This document shows positions 36,901 to 46,678 of a DNA stretch of 64,000 bases, piece after piece. Every line of letters starts with the position of its first letter. The stretch's first letter is position 1. The position numbers were made by a program, and so were the translations under genes. Where the stretch lies: assembly GCF_002127325.2 (NCBI RefSeq), contig NC_035443.2:29559090-29623089 (forward strand). Direction: 5' to 3'. The notes under the pieces are model-generated. The model was not told where the DNA came from. It did not search any database and saw nothing but the letters and a program-made list of their open reading frames with translations. This stretch comes from Helianthus annuus (taxonomy: Eukaryota > Streptophyta > Magnoliopsida > Asterales > Asteraceae).

Positions 36901-38535
36901 AGATACGTCTTCGGGCAACCCGTAATGCGTATCCCCTCGAATGGTAAGAGATTCACCACTCGGAGTCTTTAAAACTATTTGCCTCTTGCCGCAAATGATT
37001 TGGGCCTGGTTATGGGATAACCAGTCCATGCCTAGCACGATGTCAAAACCCGCAAGTTTGAAAGGAAGTAGAGATAAAGGAAAAGAATGGTTCCTAATGG
37101 ATATTTCACATCCTTCTAGAACGGTAGAGACGGTTTCTATCGTGTCGTCTGCTAACTCTACTTCGTATTTCACGTCAAGGGTTTTGATTGGCATATTTAG
37201 TAGTTGGCAAAATTTCTGGTCTACAAAGGACTTGTCAGCGCCAGAATCGAACAGTGCTCTTGCAAATATATTATTTACGAGAAAAGTACCTGTAAGCACA
37301 TTGTCGTCCTTAACCGCTTCCTTTGCATCCAAGCGAAAAACTCTCGCATTTGACTTCTTCGTCTCTTCCGCCTTCTTGGCATACTTCGGGCAATTACTCT
37401 TTATGTGCCCCTCTTCATTACAATTATAGCAGGTTGCATCCTTTATCTTTTTGCACTCCACTGTCTTGTGATCCTTGGACTTGCATAGCCCACAGGGTGG
37501 AGTCCTTTGTTGCGACTGTGAACCAGACGCGAACCTACACTTCCCGGAGTGAGGTTTCTTGCAGACCTTGCAGTGAGGTCTTCCATCAGCTTGCCCCTCC
37601 TTCTTTGCCTCCGACCCTCTCTTGCCCTCACCGTTTCCACGGTGCTTTTTCCCAGACTTTCGTGAGGTATCATCCTCACGCTTTCGCTTTTCAGCCTCCT
37701 TGCTCATTTGTGCCCTCAGACGGACAGCATCAAGTGTAAGAGACAAGGAGAGGTCAGTAACTGACCTGAAGGTCGTTGGCCTAGAGGCCTTTACGCTAGC
37801 TTTGATCGCCGGCTCTAAGCCCCCAATGAATCGGGCAATCCTTCTAGGTTCTGGTGTCACAAGATATGGCACCAGGCGTGACATAGTGTTAAAACTTGTC
37901 AGATATGCTTGACAATCCAGGTTTGTCATCACTAGTGAGACAAAATCTGCCTCAATCTTCTCAACCTCGTGCTGAGGGCAGTAGTTTTCTTTTATGAGGG
38001 TAATAAACTCCCCCCATGACATTTTGTACAAGGCAGACTTACCTGAAGCCTGCACCAGAGCTCTCCACCACGCCAGGGCCTCGCCCTTGAATGACTGGGA
38101 CACAAACTTAACCACGTCCCTCTCAGCGCACCCGCTGATGTCCACAATCGTGTCCATCTCGTCCAGCCAGGTGATACAATCAACCGCACCTTTTTCCCCT
38201 GTAAATTCACGGGGCTTGCATGATACAAAGTATTTGTAGGTGCAACCCTTAGCACTTGACGCATCAGTATATTCCCTATCGCGGTGAACGCTGTGCTCAG
38301 TAGACGAATGCTTGTCGTCATCTTTCTTGGGTTCAGAGGGTGGTTTGGAGTGTGTCTTTGGTTTAGAGGGTGGTTTTGACACAGTTCTGCCTTGAGACTC
38401 GGTATGTTGACGATCAATAGCTGCCTGGACAGCATTGTTGATCAGAGCCTTTAGCTGTGCGCCTGTCAAATGTACTGACGCATTGTCATAGTCATCTTCA
38501 TTCGTGTGGCTGTTCTCTCCATTGGGATCCGCCAT
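33988..38535 (-). CDS. Gag-pol polyprotein of the chromovirus (intact, 1,515 aa)
   Basis: ATG at 38,533-38,535. Order: low-complexity N-terminus; gag about 105-285; CCHC knuckle C369-C372-H377-C382; aspartic protease with D430 in FDSGADKSF; reverse transcriptase about 620-800 with FIDD at 763-766; RNase H with D912, E949 and D974; integrase with zinc motif H1101, H1108, C1138, C1141 and catalytic D1171, D1232, E1268 (35 residues between the last two); chromodomain about 1,465-1,515 ending [15 protein letters not shown]. No stop or frameshift, and all catalytic residues are present. The chromodomain places it among Tekay/Del chromoviruses, whose integration is steered to modified histones. It is the only full-length pol in the window. 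Confidence 0.96.
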   Translation of the reverse strand: MADPNGENSHTNEDDYDNASVHLTGAQLKALINNAVQAAIDRQHTESQGRTVSKPPSKPKTHSKPPSEPKKDDDKHSSTEHSVHRDREYTDASSAKGCTYKYFVSCKPREFTGEKGAVDCITWLDEMDTIVDISGCAERDVVKFVSQSFKGEALAWWRALVQASGKSALYKMSWGEFITLIKENYCPQHEVEKIEADFVSLVMTNLDCQAYLTSFNTMSRLVPYLVTPEPRRIARFIGGLEPAIKASVKASRPTTFRSVTDLSLSLTLDAVRLRAQMSKEAEKRKREDDTSRKSGKKHRGNGEGKRGSEAKKEGQADGRPHCKVCKKPHSGKCRFASGSQSQQRTPPCGLCKSKDHKTVECKKIKDATCYNCNEEGHIKSNCPKYAKKAEETKKSNARVFRLDAKEAVKDDNVLTGTFLVNNIFARALFDSGADKSFVDQKFCQLLNMPIKTLDVKYEVELADDTIETVSTVLEGCEISIRNHSFPLSLLPFKLAGFDIVLGMDWLSHNQAQIICGKRQIVLKTPSGESLTIRGDTHYGLPEDVSMLKASRCLNRGCVIYMAQVIIEEPKPKIEDLPVISEYHEVFPEELPGLPPDRQVEFRIDIIPGAAPIARAPYRLAPTEMKELRTQLDELLAKGFIRPSSSPWGAPVLFVKKKDGSMRLCIDYRELNKVTIKNRYPLPRIDDLFDQLQGASYFSKIDLRSGYHQLRVRDEDVHKTAFRTRYGHYEFLVMPFGLTNAPAAFMDLMNRVCKPYLDKFVIVFIDDILIYSKNQADHEKHLRCILELLQREKLYAKFSKCEFWLREVQFLGHVVSKRGIQVDPAKVEAVMNWQEPKTPTEIRSFLGLAGYYRRFIENFSRIAAPLTSLTKKKEKYIWGPKQQESFEILKQKLSNAPVLTLPEGTYEFVVYCDASHTGMGCVLMQKGKVIAYASRQLKVHEKNYTTHDLELGAVVFALKLWRHYLYGIKFVIYSDHKSLQHLFNQKELNMRQRRWMETLNDYDCEIRYHPGKANVVADALSRKERVKPIRINAKSIEIKNNLMERILAAQREAVLEANYANEKLGVTEEQLTLSKDGILRLNGRIWVPVYGGLRDVVLQEAHSSKYSVHPGADKMYQDLKANYWWIGLKKSVAAHVAKCLTCAQVKAEHQKPSGLLQQPELPEWKWECVTMDFITKLPKTRKGNDTIWVIVDRLTKSAHFLPIKETYSSDMLAQLYVDKIVALHGIPVSIISDRDTRYTSHFWKSFQQSLGTRLNFSTAYHPQTDGQSERTIQTLEDMLRACAIDLGGNWDKNLPLIEFSYNNSYHTSIKAAPFEALYGRKCRSPVCWAEVGEIQLSGPEIVFQTTDKIVQIRERLKAARDRQKSYADPKRKDFHFEVGEKVLLKVSPWKGVMRFSKKGKLSPRYIGPFEVIERVGSVAYKLNLPEELNGIHNVFHICNLKRCFADESLVIPHTDVHIDESLKFIEKPLSIEDRQVKKLRRKHVPIVKVKWDARRGPEYTWEVEATMKEKYPYLFE

Positions 38536-38861
38536 TGTAACTTGAATCTGTTACAGAAGATAACAAAATTTTAATTTAGGAGATTATTATATGATTGTCT
38601 TTTATGACAATTTGTCAACCATGGTACAGAGACCATATTTGGTTAACTTTTTATTTCATTAAATATTAGGATCTGAATATATCCTATTCTAACTATATAA
38701 ATAGTATTGGCGGCATAAAGCCTAATCATGATGATGTTTTATAATATTAGCCGAGATTTCAGAGAATCAAAGGCATAGAGAATTGAACCGTAGTTCTTTA
38801 TCTCTTTTCGACAGGGAGTCATAGACCACCACTGTCTTTTGTCGTTATAAGACAATTATTA

Positions 38862-39119
38862 TGGCCCATAGGCACTACACCTCTAATGGATGTCTTAACA
38901 TGGTTGGCCCGTAGGCACTACATCACTAATGGATGTTTTAATAATTCTGGCCCGTAGGCACTGCATCACTAATGGATGTTTTTATAATACTGGCCCGTAG
39001 GCATTGCATCACTAATGGATGTCTTAATAGTTCTGGCCCGTAGGCACTGCATCACTAATGGATGTTTTTATAGTACTGGCCCGTAGGCATTGCATCACTA
39101 ATGGATGTCTGTATAATAT
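38862..39119 (-). repeat. 43-bp tandem repeat, six copies
   Basis: Copies start at 38,862, 38,905, 38,948, 38,991, 39,034 and 39,077 (TGGCCCGTAGGCACTGCATC...), exactly 43 bp apart, with alternating variants (GCACT/GCATT; GTTTTTATA/GTCTTAATA). It lies between the extra ORF and gag-pol in the leader. Alternation suggests amplification of an 86-bp dimer. Confidence 0.9.
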
Positions 39120-39499
39120 TGATCACCTTCATTGGTGATTTAACCCACGATTTATATATCATTTAGTTGGGTTTTGAAATCCTTAAAGGATTATTGTATA
39201 GGAATGACGTGCGTGATTTTAACGAATCACATCTGCCATGAATGTTAACATGCGTACAGAGGTTAACAGGGAATCAGAATCTTTTCAGTTAGGTCGTACC
39301 ATCTTGACTAGATCTTAACAGACCCCAAGCTAGGTTTCACCTTTTAAGATTCTTTATTTAGGCAGATCAATATAAAAGGAATGGTTTTGATTTATTTTTA
39401 TATATATTAAAACAAAACTCATAACATACATTCCAAAATCTCAAATACAATTACATATTGCCCTAAACGGGTCTTTCAAATAGTACATACCTCCAGAGA

Positions 39500-39625
39500 G
39501 GTTTTAAAATAAGTGACAAGTCCACGTAGGGACTAATATAAGATAGGTGTCCATGCAAGGACTGAAGATAAGTCCACGTAGGGACTGAAATACGATAAGT
39601 TGTCCACACAGGGACTTATTTTAAA
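39500..39625 (-). repeat. Short imperfect repeats at the end of the upstream ORF's 3' side
   Basis: GTCCACGTAGGGACT and variants (GTCCATGCAAGGACT, GTCCACACAGGGACTT) recur at about 39,515, 39,549, 39,571 and 39,602 with spacers of about 15-20 bp. Each unit is a small inverted repeat (GTCC...GGAC). Confidence 0.7.
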
Positions 39626-39656
39626 GTAGGAATTACATTCGTACAGTTATTAAGGG

Positions 39657-40868
39657 CTAGTGGTCACGTTTCTTCTTCTTGCCCTTTAGTAGGTTCGCCA
39701 AGCCCTTGAGAAATCCTCGGTGGCTTTTCTTTTCTTCCTCGAACTCTCTCTCCACACGATCTAGTCGATGGAGTATTTCTTCCTGTTCAGGAGGAGAGAA
39801 TCGTGGTTGTGGCGTTTGATGCGGAACTGGAGGTCTGGGAGGTATTGGATACCCATGAGCTGAGTAATCTGGTGGTCCCATGTTTCCATGTGCTCCGTCA
39901 GGGTAGCGCGCATTATATCTAGCCGACACCACATATGGGTCGCGCTCATAGCCGTAGTTGTATTGTGCTTGTGATGGTTCAAACGGGTTGTAAGCCGTTG
40001 GACCTGTGTAAGCTGGTATGGGTTGGTCATACCCAAATGGTGGCGAATTTCGTGCAGTTGGTGCGGAGTTCGCTTCTTGTATAGGACTTGAAGGTCCTTC
40101 TTCTTGTAGTGGCGGATAGTGGCTACTACTAGAATGTCGAGGAGTGCTGAAGTGGATACCCTCTCCTCCTCGTGTAGACATACGAGCATTGGTCCTCCTA
40201 CGCCTCGGCGGATCAGGTATTACTGGTTGTGCCGGTGGCGGAGGTGGTGGCGTAACTGCCTCAAAGCGTGAATCCTCAGAGGGATCCTGTGGATGTCTCG
40301 GTTGCGATGTCTGATGAGATGGTGTGTTGTACCACTCATGTCGGTCAAACAAGGCCATAAAGCTGTCTGGGCCTTGATACTGCGGACCATGATATGAAGA
40401 TCCATCAGATACTTCTATCGGATGCGTGGGCGTACCACGAGCTGGTTCAGTAGGATCCTCATCTTCCTCCATGGGATCTTCAGAAAAATGGTCTTGTGGC
40501 CCTAGTGGAACAAAACCTGAAGGTTCCTGTATGTAGTCAGCCGGATTAAACTGACCTATGTAGTACGGACTAGGGTCGTCGTAGTTTCGGTGCGAAACCG
40601 AACGTTGTAGAGGTATGAAGGAAGGTTGTGGGTTGTTGGGATTATTTTCTGAACCTGGCCCAAAGGAGTGCCGGTAGGATGGCGTCGAGCTGTGCGAAGT
40701 GGAATGCCTCGCTGGTTCGTAAAGATCTCTTCGTCGTTGTGGCTCTTCGCTTCGTGTCATCGAAGGATGTCTTGTACCAGATGGTCCAGCTTCTTGATCG
40801 TGATGTGTCACGATTTCTCCTCGGCCTCTACGTCCCCTTCCTCTTCCTCGGAATATAACAGGTGGCAT
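39657..40868 (-). CDS. Extra sense ORF between 5' LTR and gag (403 aa)
   Basis: ATG at 40,866-40,868, about 175 bp inside the 5' LTR. The N-terminus is Arg/Gly-rich (FRGRGRGRRGRG), like RNA-binding RGG tails. The middle is Pro/Ser/Tyr-rich and probably disordered. Residues about 225-235 carry PPRRRRTNAR. The C-terminus has a short charged helix (EILHRLDRVEREFEEEKK) and ends in KGLANLLKGKKKKRDH, nuclear-localisation-like. No retroviral domain is seen. It is open without breaks in a very young element, so probably functional. Extra ORFs before gag are known for Ogre elements, not as a rule for Tekay. Function unknown. Confidence 0.8.
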   Translation of the reverse strand: MPPVIFRGRGRGRRGRGEIVTHHDQEAGPSGTRHPSMTRSEEPQRRRDLYEPARHSTSHSSTPSYRHSFGPGSENNPNNPQPSFIPLQRSVSHRNYDDPSPYYIGQFNPADYIQEPSGFVPLGPQDHFSEDPMEEDEDPTEPARGTPTHPIEVSDGSSYHGPQYQGPDSFMALFDRHEWYNTPSHQTSQPRHPQDPSEDSRFEAVTPPPPPPAQPVIPDPPRRRRTNARMSTRGGEGIHFSTPRHSSSSHYPPLQEEGPSSPIQEANSAPTARNSPPFGYDQPIPAYTGPTAYNPFEPSQAQYNYGYERDPYVVSARYNARYPDGAHGNMGPPDYSAHGYPIPPRPPVPHQTPQPRFSPPEQEEILHRLDRVEREFEEEKKSHRGFLKGLANLLKGKKKKRDH

Positions 40869-41024
40869 TTTCCTGCTCCAAAACTTATTAAAAAATCAAA
40901 TCGAAAAATAAAGACAAAAAGGAGTATTAATCCGAATTTGTCCTAAGTTCTTGTCTAGACTCAAGTATGTGCAATCGTGTCACTGAGATTAAACACAATA
41001 GGGTAGTGTTTAATTCACTCAATG

Positions 41025-41042
41025 TTCGCTCTGATACCAACC
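41025..41042 (-). promoter_or_regulatory. Primer binding site of the chromovirus
   Basis: The minus strand after the LTR reads GGTTGGTATCAGAGCGAAC, complementary to the end of initiator Met tRNA. Confidence 0.88.
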
Positions 41043-44000
41043 TGTCACACCCCGATTTCCACGTGTCTCACCGGTGGGCCCGGTGGGGGATTACCGTGAC
41101 GATGTTGGCAACAATATAGTCAAACCACACAATTATATAATGCACAGCGGAAGCATAAGATAAATATATAAATTTCAACCTCTGATTGTAATATCAAAGT
41201 GTATTACAGGGGTTGGATATATCCACAGTGGATCGTAAATAATCATAAATTATTGTTCCATCAGATACTGCAATCAAGCTTGCGAGGCTTATCCCGACGC
41301 TAGGGAGCTAATACCAGCCAATTACGTTTAGGTACCTGCACTTAATCTTTTTGGGGAAAATACGTCAGTTTACACTGGTAAATACATTCAACTGACACAT
41401 TTGAAAATGTTTATTAAAATTGATTTGAATGCACAAGGCACAAACTCTTTTATAACTTGGGAAAATTCATAATGATCTTGTGAACGTTTTACATGTTCTT
41501 TTATGCGTTCAGTAGCCCGGGTCGTGTCGGGTTAAAGATTTATAGACACACCACGTTTGCGTAAAACCGTAGTACAAAAAAAACAACGGCTACGTCTTTT
41601 AGTTTTAATGTCGACACTTTATACCGGGTGTACGCCTACACCGGGATGTCGATGGTCGTGGCCATTTCGTAAAATGATGCCAAGGATATCCGGGACAACG
41701 GTCATTAAACCCCCCAAAGGCTTATAAGCAACAAAACTGTTTAAATGAGCCGATCATATTTAATCAATTAACCACCTAAGCGATGGAATTATATAATGCT
41801 CAATCAAGCGGTATTATTATACCGTAACCCAAGCCCGTATAGGGGAAATAAGTTAAAGTATTTACCTTTGCAAGTATTAATCCTTAATTTAGATCAAGTC
41901 ACCGATAGCTTTTACTGGGGCTCCTAATCTGGAACGAAGGTTTTAATTAACCTCTTAGAATCCTAACGGTCCTTGTATTAGCCGTAGCTTAAACCGGTTG
42001 ATTCCGATATATAGATATGGTTAATTCGCACGAAAAGGCGAAAACCGAGAATGGAGTATGATTTGGTCCCAACAAGTTCAGTGACTTGTTTTATATGGGT
42101 TTATAGTTCATACTCTGGATTTTGGGGTTCAAATAATATAATTTGACCCATATCGGCTATTGCACGAAAACTAGTTCCATGAGCCGTACCGTGTGCGCAA
42201 ATAGGCGAAACGGTTAACCATAAGAGTCGTACGCTTATTTCCTAAGTCAATATGCCTTAAAAGTATTTTGGTATCAGTAGGATACCTTCCGTAATGCCTG
42301 TAACGAGTTTAAGTTTATATTATGCCCCGTAGGGGCTTTTCGGTCATTTTAAAGACTTTGAAAGGGATTTTCGAGTTCTAAAGGAAATCTGAGTTTCCCG
42401 AACAGTTTATAAAGCTTAAAATACTTTATTTATTATTTAAAACCAGTGGCAATTGGAATCGGGTCAAAAGACCTTGTAGAACTCCCGTTTTGGCCAAAAA
42501 GGGCATATTCGGTATTTACCGAACCGTAGCCATAACCGCAGGTTATGAGCAAGGTAAAAATTATTAAAAATCTTTAAAATTCCCAAAATATTATTTTACC
42601 ACAGTGGGTAAAAGTTTTGGTGACGAAAACTTGGGTTAGATGAGCGTTATGCTAATTGCGCCGTTATTTACAAAACTTTCTTAAAAGTGCGCCTTTTAGC
42701 ATAACTCTCATTCTAGACCTCGGATTGACGTGAAACTTTAAGGACATGCTTATAATTTAACAAGCAAGGTTTTGGTCCGTTCACGTGTCCGAAATACTCG
42801 TTTTAATTTTAAAAGGCCGTTACGGTCAACTTTTAGGCGAATGACGGAATTACGTAAAAGACTCGGATAACTCATGAACCGACCACAGAGGCGTATACCA
42901 ACATGTGACCTGGTCCTGAGAGAGTCCTAAGGTATATTTATACCTCACTAAAACGGGTCAGAACTGAAGTCAAAGCAAAAGTCAAACTTTTGCGACATTC
43001 GGCTCCGAACCGGTTCAATATAGCAAATGGTCGATTCAAACGAGCGCAAACAAGTTTATATACTTAATATCATATTTTATGAGTGTCAAAACAGGTTCCA
43101 TAACATATACATTACAGATTATGCATAAATCGCTAAAATAGCTTTCTGTTGACTTTTTAACCGCACGTTTGACTCGATAATTGACATAGTTAGAGTGGTG
43201 ATCAGGGGGAACCATTTTAGAGGTTTATTACCCACGTAAATACCAACTCATAACCACTTTTGATTCGTCATAAGACTGAACCATTACTGATTTATTGTAA
43301 AGTCAAACCGTTGTTACGACGGTTTGGTTTTTAGCTAAAAACTAAGCATAAACTGAATTATGGATGATCAAGATAACTTACAGAAGTTAGAACTTGAATA
43401 TGGAACAGAGAAGAAACACTTGGGAGCCTTTAGAATGATCAGAAAGGTGAGTTTTGTGTTGTGTGAATATTATGAACTTAAGGCATGCTATTTATAGCCA
43501 ATGCCAAGCCTCATTGATCATTACAAGCACTACAATCAGACCAGAGGTAATGGTAGGTGTCCCCTAAGTGTTATGGGTTGAGCATAGGGTGCCCATGCCC
43601 CATTTGTTGGTTTTTGATCGTTCAAGACTCCAAAAGTCAAGAAAACATCAATATTCTGCATCTGGGCACTTTACGCGGCCCGCATGGGAGTTCCCATGCA
43701 TTTTAATGCGGGTCGCCTAAAGATCAAATAACAGACGCGAATCAAAGGAGGCTCGCGGCCCGCCTCAACTAATCCTTAACCTTCACGCGGGCCGCCTAAG
43801 GTTAAGATTTCAGGATTTTTAAATCTTTTTGTAATGATTACGGAATCTGGCCATTAATAACGAAATCTTTCGTAATGATTCACCTGACCTTTCGGTTTTG
43901 AAGGGGTAACTTTGCGGTTTGGCCCTCGGTTATTTACCGATAGGGGCCTCGTGTTAATTACCCGCATTATTAAGTCCCCGGTTTATTTATTAATTATATT

Positions 44001-44442
44001 GGAAAGCCTTAACTTTCACTGTTGACGCTTTTAACCCTTCTTCTACGAATTCGATCGTAACTTTCTCGTTTCATATCGAAACTTCGCGAAATTCATATAT
44101 ATTATTTTAGTGAGGGTATAATACCGTTACAAAGTCTTTGGAACGTTAAAGGGTCACTCAGAGGTATTATTAAACATGTTGACACAGTTAACCCCTGTAG
44201 TTTGTAATCTCTCACTTTCTTCCGCGTTTTATTTTTGTACGATCTATAATTTATTCGTTTGAAGGTTTAAGCATTATTTAGGGATACTATACAGTATATT
44301 TACCCTTGTTGACATTTATAACCCTCGAATTTATATACTTTCAAGGTTTGTCAAAATTAGTCCTTTATTTATTATAGATGCCACGTGTAAACAAATGACA
44401 CGTGTTAACACATCATTGGACACAAAAATTCGAGGTGTTACA
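41043..44442 (-). repeat. 5' LTR of the chromovirus
   Basis: 3,400 bp, nearly identical to 30,554-33,952. The minus-strand TATA box (plus strand TATTTATA at 43,489-43,496) probably drives the element RNA. Confidence 0.95.
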
Positions 44443-44919
44443 ACTGATGCTGACTGGGCAGGTTGCCCTGATACTAGATGATCTACTTCTGGTTACTTTG
44501 TGTATCTTGGGGATAATCTGATTTCTTGGTCGTCTAAACGCCAATCTACTATATCTTCGTCTAGTGCTGAAGCCGAGTATCGCGGATTCGCCAATGTAGT
44601 CGCTGAAATCTGCTGGCTTTGCAATCTCCTACTCGAGTTGCATCATCCTCTATCACGCGCCACTTTGATTTACTTCGACAACGTTAGTACAATCTACTTG
44701 TCCGGTAATCCCGTTCAGCATCAACGCACGAAGCACATCGAACTTGATATTCACTTTGTTCGTGAGCAAGGACAGAAGGGCAATGTTCGTGTGCTTCATG
44801 TCCCGTCTCGACATCAGATCACAGATATTTTTACCAAAGGGCTACCGCGTGTCTTGTTTGATGATTTCCGATCTAGTCTCAGCATCCGGCCACCCTTCGC
44901 TTCGACTGCGGGGGTGTAA
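44443..44919 (+). pseudogene. RNase H, remaining part, of the small Copia
   Basis: Continues the RNase H cut at 30,553: DADWAGCPDTR, an in-frame TGA at 44,479-44,481 (the family has Arg), then STSGYFVYLGDNLISWSSKR, SSAEAEYRG, HIELDIHFVRE and IFTKGLP. It ends STAGV at the stop that overlaps the 3' LTR start. The chromovirus removed nothing; only the 5-bp duplication was added. Confidence 0.93.
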
Positions 44920-45050
44920 TAGAATGTTTATATATTAGGAAGTTATTGTAAATAACTAATTCAGTATATCTCCTCTCAATAGGAGATTCACTTTGTAATT
45001 TATATAGGGTTGTGTATCAATGAGAAATCGACGAATTACCAATTCTTTCA
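44917..45050 (+). repeat. 3' LTR of the small Copia
   Basis: 134 bp, preceded by the polypurine tract GACTGCGGGGGTG (44,904-44,916). It begins TAATAG and ends TTTCA, followed by the duplication TATAT. Confidence 0.93.
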
Positions 45051-45058
45051 TATATAAA
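45051..45058 (+). promoter_or_regulatory. TATA box of the ARID element, recreated after insertion
   Basis: TATATAAA, equivalent to 46,845-46,852 in the 3' LTR. The small Copia inserted inside this box, but its TATAT duplication leaves a full TATATAAA on the right side, just ahead of the presumed transcription start of the ARID element. Confidence 0.65.
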
Positions 45059-45218
45059 CAACTTGCCAACAATCTTTGCTGGGGACCAAGACATTTCTTA
45101 TTTCTATTCGAATTGTCCATTTGTCATTGCAAGTCTGCATATATTTGTTCTTGTGAAACTCAAACATGAATCCAAATTCCAATGTTTATTCCGCTGCAAA
45201 TCAGAATGATTCTCAACA
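45056..45218 (+). repeat. 5' LTR of the ARID element, second part
   Basis: Aligns with 46,849-47,012. It ends GATTCTCAACA, with the PBS TGGTATCAGAGCCACGG at 45,222. The ATG of the internal ORF (45,166) lies inside it. Confidence 0.88.
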
Positions 45219-46665
45219 AAGTGGTATCAGAGCCACGGTTGAGCGTGATGATGATGTTCCCAATTCATCATCATCTGCGATGCCTTGCAAGCACTGTTCC
45301 GATGAAAAGAAGGAACGAAGGAAGATGAATTCACTGCATAAGAGATGTTACTATTGTAATGAACCAGGTCATCAAATCATCTCATGCAAGACGAAGGAGA
45401 ATGATGAAGCGACTCAATTAATTCGTCAAGCCATTAACACCGGCATACAACAACAAGATGCCGATGAAGATCAGAGACTGGATTTCATTGTTACTGGAAC
45501 AGAAGGAGGGTTGTGGTCCGAAATCTGGTATGTTAGCACAAACTTTAAACATCACTACTCGGGTAATTTAGACTTTTTTAAAAGAATCAAAAACATGTTT
45601 GGAGTAGAAACCAAAACGGGTGAGAACAATTTCTTTTTCATAAGAGGGATTGGGGCAGTAGATATAATGTCAGGGAACGATAAGTTTTGAATTCCGAGTG
45701 CATTCTACACCCCTGAATTAGATCGAAGCATACTGAGTCTGGATCAGTTAGTGATTCAAGGGTATACGGTGAAATTCATTGGAGAAAAATGCAGGATTTT
45801 TCCCACTTTTAGTGTTCCAGTAATAAACAAAAGGAATGATATTTCTGGTTTAACGAAAGAAGATGAGATCGGCATGAAGGAAAGGCAATCCATAGTCAAC
45901 AGAGGATCGGATCATGATGAGTACAAAACAGATTATTTGAATAATTATTTCGAAAGTCTGAATTTGTCTTCAAATGAACCCGATTGGAACATTATGATTC
46001 TTCAAGCAATGCAGTTTAATGACTTTCAAGACTGTAAGGCATTGCTTGAGATGTTAAATGATGTTGATTATGTTTGAAAATATAAATTCAATCTGGAAAC
46101 AAAATTTGATGAAATGGTAGACTGGTTTTTAACGAAGAAATTGGAAATATCAACGAGGCTTGTCCCTGCATATGCATCAGACAATCGAAAAATTAACCTA
46201 CTTGAACTATATTTAGTGGTGAAATGGGAAGGTGGACACAGAAATGTCACAGAAAACAATTTATGGGCTGTGGTTGCCAAGGATATGGGTTTCGAGTATC
46301 AAGATGGAGAGTTTAAGAGGTTAATGTATGCAATGTACCTAGACATTCTAGTTTACTATTACAATCTTAAATCGACACAACAAAGAGTGCATGAGAAAGA
46401 GACGGTAAAGAATGTGGTGGACGTGAGACGAAGCCGGAGTCAAGAAGATGATAAACAAGGGACGGCTGCTGATCAGATGGAAAGGAACTCTGGGAGTGAT
46501 GGCATTGCGGATCAAGAAAGAGAACACTATGCTTTCTTTGCAGGGAATGACTGGCATGGAATGAAAGGGTTGCAGAAAAGAAGGAAATTCGATTTTAAGC
46601 AAGCTGAAAAGGCGGTGGATGAAGCAAACAGGAGTGTTATAATGCATTCTCGAAAATATATTTAA
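45166..46665 (+). pseudogene. CCHC / protease-like / ARID-domain protein of the non-autonomous element
   Basis: One frame of 500 codons with two in-frame TGA stops (45,688-45,690 and 46,075-46,077). Domains: CCHC knuckle C61-C64-H69-C74 (CYYCNEPGHQIISC); about 118-240 a Copia-protease-like stretch where the catalytic motif is replaced (WYVSTNFKHHYSGN, no Asp-Ser-Gly), later VIQGYTVKF; about 308-400 an ARID DNA-binding domain with LPELYL-like NLLELYLVVKWEGG, VTENNLWAVVAKDMGF and a Tyr-rich last helix; then an acidic/basic tail. The start ATG is in the LTR and the PBS is translated (residues about 19-24). The domain set resembles predicted Asteraceae ARID proteins I recall. It would act in the nucleus if expressed; this copy is broken. 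Confidence 0.8.
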
Positions 46666-46678
46666 GTTTAGGGGAGTG
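46664..46678 (+). promoter_or_regulatory. Polypurine tract of the ARID element
   Basis: AAGTTTAGGGGAGTG directly before the LTR start TGTTATTATG and overlapping the ORF stop. Confidence 0.8.

Larger units (their letters stand above)
30554..44442 (-). mobile_element. Tekay-type chromovirus (Ty3/Gypsy), very recent insertion
   Basis: 13.9 kb, TSD ACTGA (30,549-30,553 and 44,443-44,447), LTRs 3,399 and 3,400 bp with TG...CA ends. Reading both copies I find about six substitutions and one single-base indel, roughly 0.2 percent. In transcription order: 5' LTR (41,043-44,442), PBS, an extra sense ORF, a 43-bp repeat array, intact gag-pol with C-terminal chromodomain, PPT, 3' LTR. It is potentially autonomous. 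It interrupts the RNase H of the small Copia. Confidence 0.95.
26299..45050 (+). mobile_element. Small Ty1/Copia element inserted in the ARID element's LTR
   Basis: LTRs of 135 and 134 bp, TSD TATAT (26,294-26,298 and 45,051-45,055). The empty site is visible in the other LTR of the ARID element (46,845 region). Net length without the nested chromovirus is about 4.9 kb. PBS, gag, PR, IN, RT, RNase H and PPT are all present in Copia order but broken by frameshifts and stops. LTR ends are TA...CA rather than TG...CA. Confidence 0.92.

Noticed and set aside
38862..39119. Regular repeats resembling a CRISPR array
   Set aside because: The 43-bp units are contiguous tandem copies without unique spacers, within a plant retroelement.
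44500..44919. Independent small RNase H gene
   Set aside because: It is the 3' part of the small Copia RNase H, separated from the rest only by the chromovirus; TSD ACTGA joins the two halves.
45688..46077. Two in-frame TGA codons in the ARID ORF as possible recoding (selenocysteine or read-through)
   Set aside because: Land plants lack selenocysteine insertion, the element is about 6 percent diverged between LTRs, and both stops are explained by ordinary point mutation.
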